Positions 31,501-34,723 of a stretch of DNA of 34,723 nucleotides are shown piece by piece; within the stretch, counting starts at the first letter, position 1, and each line of letters begins with the position of its first letter. Position numbers and translations under genes: made by a program. The DNA comes from Clostridia bacterium. GTDB lineage: Bacteria > Bacillota > Clostridia > TANB77 > CAG-465. The notes under the pieces are model-generated. The model worked only from the letters and a program-made list of their open reading frames with translations. It made no database searches and had not been told where the DNA came from. The stretch lies in the NCBI GenBank assembly GCA_029256705.1, contig JAQSXK010000011.1, positions 1 through 34,723 on the forward strand, read 5' to 3'.

Positions 31501-34259
31501 CTGCAGACTTAAATACTGCAACTAGAAAAGTTGCAGTAAAAATAAATGTAACGGATGACGTTGGAGTTGGAAAAATAAAATGGGCTGCAGGAATTCAAGG
31601 TGAAAGCTACTTTACAAGCTATGGTACTGAAATAGAAAATAATAGTATAGTAAATATTACAAGTAATGGATACTATACATTCTTTGCAGAAGATAAAGTT
31701 GGTAACAAGCAAGTTTATACATTAAATGTTACTAATGTTGATTTAGTACCACCACTTATAGATATATCTGTAAGTCCAGAAAATGTTATAGGATTGACAA
31801 CAAATATAACTATAGATTATGGAGATTCAACAATAAAGCAATATAAAGTAGGAACAAGTAATGCAACTTGGAGTACATATACTAATACATTTGCAATATC
31901 TTCGTATACAGTACTAGCAAATAACTGGCAAAATGCAGATGGAACAGTAACTATATATGCAAAAGGTAAGGATAGTGCTGGAAATGAAATAATAGTCACA
32001 AAAAAAATAATGAATTTAGATTTAGATATTTTAGTTAAACCAATAATAGTATCTAGTATTGGGTATCCAATATTGACTGAGTATGGAGTTAAAATTGATA
32101 GTTCTGTAAACATTACTTATGATACGAGAACGGATATTAATAATTACTACAGCATAGATAATGGTGTAACTTGGAATTTATATACAGGAACATTGTTTTT
32201 AGATACAGGAAACATAATAGCTAAAAGCGTTAAGAAAGATACAGGTTTAGAAGTTTCAGTAAGTAAGACAATAGCTATAACTGCTGATTCTATAACGTCA
32301 CTTGCTTATGATAATAATGACACTACATATATGACAAACGTAACTAACAAATATATGCAAGTAGATATTACAATGCAAAATAAATTAGTTAGAATTAGGG
32401 TATATGATACAACTAATAGTACTTCTACAATAATAAGGTTTATGAACGAAAGTAGACAAGAAATAAGTAATTTTGTTGTTAGTAATACAACATATGATGG
32501 TTTAGTTACAGTGCCATTAAATACAAAATGGATAAGATATGATGGTGCTACAACAAGTGGTACATCAAGATTATATGAAATACAACCATCAAATGAACCT
32601 AAATTTAGTGCAGTAAATGGATATATGTTATTACATTCAGATACTACAAAGGCTATAAAATCTCCATATCAAATGGTAACAGTTAACTACTTTCCAACAA
32701 GTGTACAAAAACTATACAGAATTGGTACAACAGGGGATTGGTATAATTATACAGATCAAGCAGTGAGGGTATTACAAGGCCAAACAATTTATTCAAAAGG
32801 TATAGATAAAAACGGAATTGAAACAAGAATAGTATCAAGTTACACAGTAAATGTAACTGATGCAATTACTTCAGTAGCTTTTGATAATAATGATACTACA
32901 TATATGACTAATACAACAGGTAGATATATGGAAGTAGATAATAGTATGCAAGGTAAAAATGTAAGAATTAAGGCCTATGATGGAATAAATAGCACTAGTG
33001 TGTTAATAAGCTTTTTAGACAAAGATAAAAAAACATTAAGTTCATTTTATGTAAGTAATCCATCAGGAACAACTATAACTTATGATAATATTCATTTAGT
33101 GCCATTAAATACAAAATGGATAAAATATGATGGTGCAACAACAGACAGTACATCTAGGTTATATGAAGTGCAACCTTCGAATGAACCTACAATATCTATA
33201 GCAAATGTATATATGTTATTACATGAAGATTATACAAAACGTATAACGGATCCATACCAAATGATTACTTTAACATATTTTCCAACTAGTATCCAAAGGT
33301 TATATAGAATTGGAACTTCTGGTAACTGGTTAAATTATGCAGATCAACCAGTGCGAGTAAATCAAGGTCAAACAATTTATGCAAAAGGTATAGATAAATA
33401 CGGTAATGACACTAGAATAATATCTAGTTACACATCTAGTATGCCAGATGCAATAAAAAAAGAAGCCTTTGATGGAGATGTGTCAACATATGTATATAAT
33501 GTTTCAGGACAGTATATGTCAGTAGATGCTAGCATGCAGGGTAAAAATGTAAGAATTAAAGCGTATGATGGAATAAATGGTGTTAGCGTAGTGATTAACT
33601 TCTTAAATGAAAGTAAAGCGGTTATAAGTTCACTAGTTATAGGAAATCCATCAGGAACAACTATAACATATGATAATATATATAAAATACCATTAAATAC
33701 AAAGTGGATAACTTATTCAGGTGCTACATCAAGTAATACTTCAAGATTATATGAAATACAACCTGTTGATTTAAGTACTAGTTTAATGGGATATATTCCA
33801 AAAATGACAACCAATATAGCACCATCCCCATTTGTAATTACTGCAAGTTCAATATATAATACTACTACAGCAAATTCATTTACTTCGTTTGATAGAACAG
33901 TAACAGAAACCTATGGTTGGATTAGTTTAGCAAATGATATAAATGATGGTAATGCTTGGCTTAGTTTTAAATTAGATAAACCGATACATGTGAGTAAATA
34001 TTATATTATATCTAGAAATGATTCTGGACTAGAACAATCGCCAAAAAATTGGCAATTACAAGGAAGTATTGATGGAACTAATTGGATTAATGTAGATGAA
34101 AGAACAGACCAAATTAATTGGAAGTTTGGTGAAGTAAGATGGTTTACGACTAGTTATTCTGGTGAATATCAATATTATAGAATATATATTACAGCTAATA
34201 ATGGTTTAAGTTCAGGAATAAACTATGTTACAATAGATGAAATGAATATATTTGAATAG
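28572..34259 (+). CDS. Giant surface protein with prepilin-like leader, beta-sandwich repeats and C-terminal F5/8 (discoidin) domain
   Basis: 1895 residues. The N-terminus MRKKGISLIILVITIIV looks like a type IV prepilin leader and hydrophobic helix, with likely cleavage after Gly5, but the Glu at +5 of true pilins is absent. Residues to about 150 form a conserved head shared with the next gene. From about 240 come roughly ten divergent units of 60-80 residues of the chitobiase-C-terminal/Fn3-associated kind (YRVGDSGWITYNGEF, TIYAYAKGS, IIYARGMDEA). A Pro-rich linker sits at about 425-460 (PLPPHNPGDPTPPYNPG). Residues 1239-1735 carry a module repeated nearly three times, and about 1745-1895 form an F5/8 type C domain (SFKLDKPIHVSKYYI, LQGSIDGTNW, YYRIYI). 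It is probably displayed at the cell surface, binding glycans. Start at ATG 28572, with GGAGG at 28562-28566. Codon use is strongly A-ending. Confidence 0.85.
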   Translation: MRKKGISLIILVITIIVVIIIATAVILTMGNNNILDKSKKAKFMSDYTNVQEGVNLYSLGKYNADTTDFELPLKGYLSSEDKTYISENLPTLKTKIEELSGSIDGVNLAWISSENIGAKLSKEKVEKGYIIDVDSWQIYDYNGDYFEGKMWHTLDGGVVSDKVETPKGPIVEELWDGWIKLTLYYPSSSTERKWRLGTEGELRVDPMLMWQNYTGPITIPLDRVKDVWIKYILDNKEVVIPPAGTLLVDITPDKTGYTKVPGVKVNISFDETATVKEYRVGDSGWITYNGEFTVTENCIIEARAKKTETIYSADGSLLATRDIAGRDLVYIGNIGIEETELPAPIITRLTPLGTEKARVKVTYPAEATRKIYKVNYGMEENYTTEINVGNYGTYIIAYYYDASGKRSKASSIRINDTTNDIQPEDPEAYNPLPPHNPGDPTPPYNPGTFGINVPAPQIDVDPTSVAEEVQVSINVPTDADNVYIKLGRYSEYQLYTSPITVRENMQIYAYYRTYSGERSDTGYGVVNNIKKNNMPYVSIDANPYPWSWSYGASQVTVTVNYSDANIIEYSEDGIVYVPYTAPFVIKENKKIYARATNAYGVEEASLNITNIGKITPPATVQNLYVGISVNPEPLLSTSRVMKVNVTIDYDSKATEKYYSIGKYGTLKPYNGSFEITNNCTIYAYAKGSNAKGQTSKIIDNLSGGISQPIISAVPGNSEQASKVSINIEYDKYATIKRYSINGGTLRDYIGEFEITTNESVIYAYSENELGQKSESSYTINNIVANPPVLLLDKGAYYLLKLNYPDTAKNKEYKWKVNGVWNQYKDAGILLIKPQFKDQLLQNGVLVKIEDENGNLITFTGDYYLIDVPISELFENLFMRWDRVPPGIPQIVLNTTEPAKEVTVTIVYDATIIKKQYKIINPDGSVNTDWADYTKPIKVDRNNTIIYARGMDEAEVWSSEGIKKITNIDENPPVINLTADLNTATRKVAVKINVTDDVGVGKIKWAAGIQGESYFTSYGTEIENNSIVNITSNGYYTFFAEDKVGNKQVYTLNVTNVDLVPPLIDISVSPENVIGLTTNITIDYGDSTIKQYKVGTSNATWSTYTNTFAISSYTVLANNWQNADGTVTIYAKGKDSAGNEIIVTKKIMNLDLDILVKPIIVSSIGYPILTEYGVKIDSSVNITYDTRTDINNYYSIDNGVTWNLYTGTLFLDTGNIIAKSVKKDTGLEVSVSKTIAITADSITSLAYDNNDTTYMTNVTNKYMQVDITMQNKLVRIRVYDTTNSTSTIIRFMNESRQEISNFVVSNTTYDGLVTVPLNTKWIRYDGATTSGTSRLYEIQPSNEPKFSAVNGYMLLHSDTTKAIKSPYQMVTVNYFPTSVQKLYRIGTTGDWYNYTDQAVRVLQGQTIYSKGIDKNGIETRIVSSYTVNVTDAITSVAFDNNDTTYMTNTTGRYMEVDNSMQGKNVRIKAYDGINSTSVLISFLDKDKKTLSSFYVSNPSGTTITYDNIHLVPLNTKWIKYDGATTDSTSRLYEVQPSNEPTISIANVYMLLHEDYTKRITDPYQMITLTYFPTSIQRLYRIGTSGNWLNYADQPVRVNQGQTIYAKGIDKYGNDTRIISSYTSSMPDAIKKEAFDGDVSTYVYNVSGQYMSVDASMQGKNVRIKAYDGINGVSVVINFLNESKAVISSLVIGNPSGTTITYDNIYKIPLNTKWITYSGATSSNTSRLYEIQPVDLSTSLMGYIPKMTTNIAPSPFVITASSIYNTTTANSFTSFDRTVTETYGWISLANDINDGNAWLSFKLDKPIHVSKYYIISRNDSGLEQSPKNWQLQGSIDGTNWINVDERTDQINWKFGEVRWFTTSYSGEYQYYRIYITANNGLSSGINYVTIDEMNIFE
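32286..33774 (+). repeat. Triplicated module inside the giant surface protein
   Basis: Three tandem copies: 32286-32858 (191 codons), 32859-33446 (196 codons), and 33447 to about 33774 (first half only). Each begins with a discoidin-like part (YDNNDTTYMTN, NVRIKAYDGIN, PLNTKWIKYDGAT, SRLYEIQPSNEP) followed in the first two by a GYMLLH ... YFPTSVQKLYRIGT segment. Some blocks are identical at DNA level, for example 25 bases beginning at 32511 and 33099, and 23 bases beginning at 33057 and 33645, which points to fairly recent tandem duplication. Confidence 0.85.
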
Positions 34260-34269
34260 TTAATATAAT

Positions 34270-34307
34270 AAAATATGATGTGAATTAAAAAAATCACATC
34301 ATATTTT
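34270..34307 (+). terminator. Terminator after the giant surface protein gene
   Basis: AAAATATGATGTGA (34270-34283) pairs perfectly with TCACATCATATTTT (34294-34307), 10-base loop. Confidence 0.85.
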
Positions 34308-34362
34308 ATCATATATGTGTGATAATTTAAATTTGTAATTTGTCGAAATATATACAGATGTA

Positions 34363-34391
34363 TTGACAAAATAATGTTTATATAATAGAAT
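34363..34391 (+). promoter_or_regulatory. Putative promoter of the second giant protein gene
   Basis: TTGACA (34363-34368), 17 bases, TAGAAT (34386-34391). A perfect TATAAT at 34381 is only 12 bases from the -35, so the exact -10 is uncertain. Confidence 0.55.
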
Positions 34392-34426
34392 TATATAAAC
34401 AAAGCTTATATAACAAGGAGAAACAT

Positions 34427-34723
34427 ATGAAAAAAAGAGGAATATCACTAATAGTTTTAATCATAACAATAATAGTTGTAATTATAATAGCAACAGCTGT
34501 TATAATTACAATGAGTAATAATAATGTGGTAGATAGTTCAAAAAAGGCAAGATTCATGAGCGATTATACAAATGTACAAGATGGAGTTAATCTGTATTCG
34601 CTTGGTAAATATAACGCTCAAACAAGCAAATTTGAGCTTCCTTTAAAGGGATATTTAACGTCTTCAGATAAGACATATATATCTGAAAGTAATCCTACGC
34701 TAAAAACTAAAATAGAAGAGTTA
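34427..34723 (+). CDS. Second prepilin-like surface protein, paralogue of the preceding gene (3' cut by window end)
   Basis: The first 99 codons are visible and open to the window edge. The start MKKRGISLIVLIITIIV, then the conserved head with ARFMSDYTNVQDGVNLYSLG and FELPLKGYL, aligns without gaps to the first 99 residues of the 1895-aa protein; by my count 81 of 99 positions are identical. Start at ATG 34427, with AAGGAG at 34415-34420. It has its own promoter region and follows a terminator, so it is a tandem but separately transcribed copy. The same anchoring and surface display is expected; the downstream domains are unseen. Confidence 0.88.
   Translation, partial: MKKRGISLIVLIITIIVVIIIATAVIITMSNNNVVDSSKKARFMSDYTNVQDGVNLYSLGKYNAQTSKFELPLKGYLTSSDKTYISESNPTLKTKIEEL

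Noticed and set aside
1..34723. Mollicute-like genetic code, suggested by the high AT content
   Set aside because: TGA terminates dapL and the zinc-ribbon gene, and Trp is encoded by TGG, so the standard bacterial code applies.

Overview
The window is very AT-rich, uses TGA as a stop (for example after the dapL and zinc-ribbon genes) and is full of sigma-A type promoters and AGGAGG-type ribosome binding sites. With an LL-diaminopimelate aminotransferase, a RecD2 helicase and surface proteins carrying a prepilin-like leader of clostridial type, it looks like a low-GC Gram-positive of the class Clostridia, perhaps an uncultured gut species. No rRNA, CRISPR array, transposase or phage structural gene is visible. 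Family assignments below rest on motifs read by eye, not on database searches.

Region 1 (1-2035) is the 3' end of a polymorphic toxin locus. It holds the C-terminal part of an Rhs protein ending in a probable EndoU RNase domain, then two small genes that both look like MafI-type immunity proteins, separated by a terminator. Region 2 (2149-5020) holds membrane-anchored proteins of unclear role: a KPVIYLYP-motif protein, an FGE/C-type-lectin-like surface protein, and on the minus strand a two-gene membrane operon. Region 3 (5204-10166) holds single genes: dapL, an unknown minus-strand gene, a bicovalent-type FAD oxidase, a zinc-ribbon membrane protein and a small membrane or secreted protein.

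Region 4 (10308-20467) starts with a frameshifted zinc metallopeptidase. It continues with initiator tRNA-fMet (minus strand, with its own promoter, terminator and encoded CCA), recD2, two unknown genes with near-consensus promoters, an alpha/beta hydrolase, a KAP-type P-loop NTPase, a diacylglycerol-kinase-family lipid kinase, a divergent inositol-monophosphatase-like protein and another unknown gene. Most are single-gene units with their own promoter and terminator, and several terminators are shared by convergent genes.

Region 5 (20527-34723) is devoted to the cell envelope. A cyclic beta-1,2-glucan synthase (NdvB/ChvB type) is encoded as two polypeptides: a membrane glycosyltransferase plus cyclisation part (1850 aa) and a GH94 phosphorylase part (702 aa). 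The two lie in the same reading frame, separated by one stop codon and two codons, with a good ribosome binding site for the second. Next come a giant 1895-aa surface protein with prepilin-like leader, many beta-sandwich repeats, a triplicated module and a C-terminal F5/8 (discoidin) domain, and the first 99 codons of a close paralogue cut by the window edge.

The best candidates for something new are the split glucan synthase, the tandem giant prepilin-like proteins beside it, the stand-alone KAP NTPase, and the frameshifted metallopeptidase whose break sits exactly at a stop codon.
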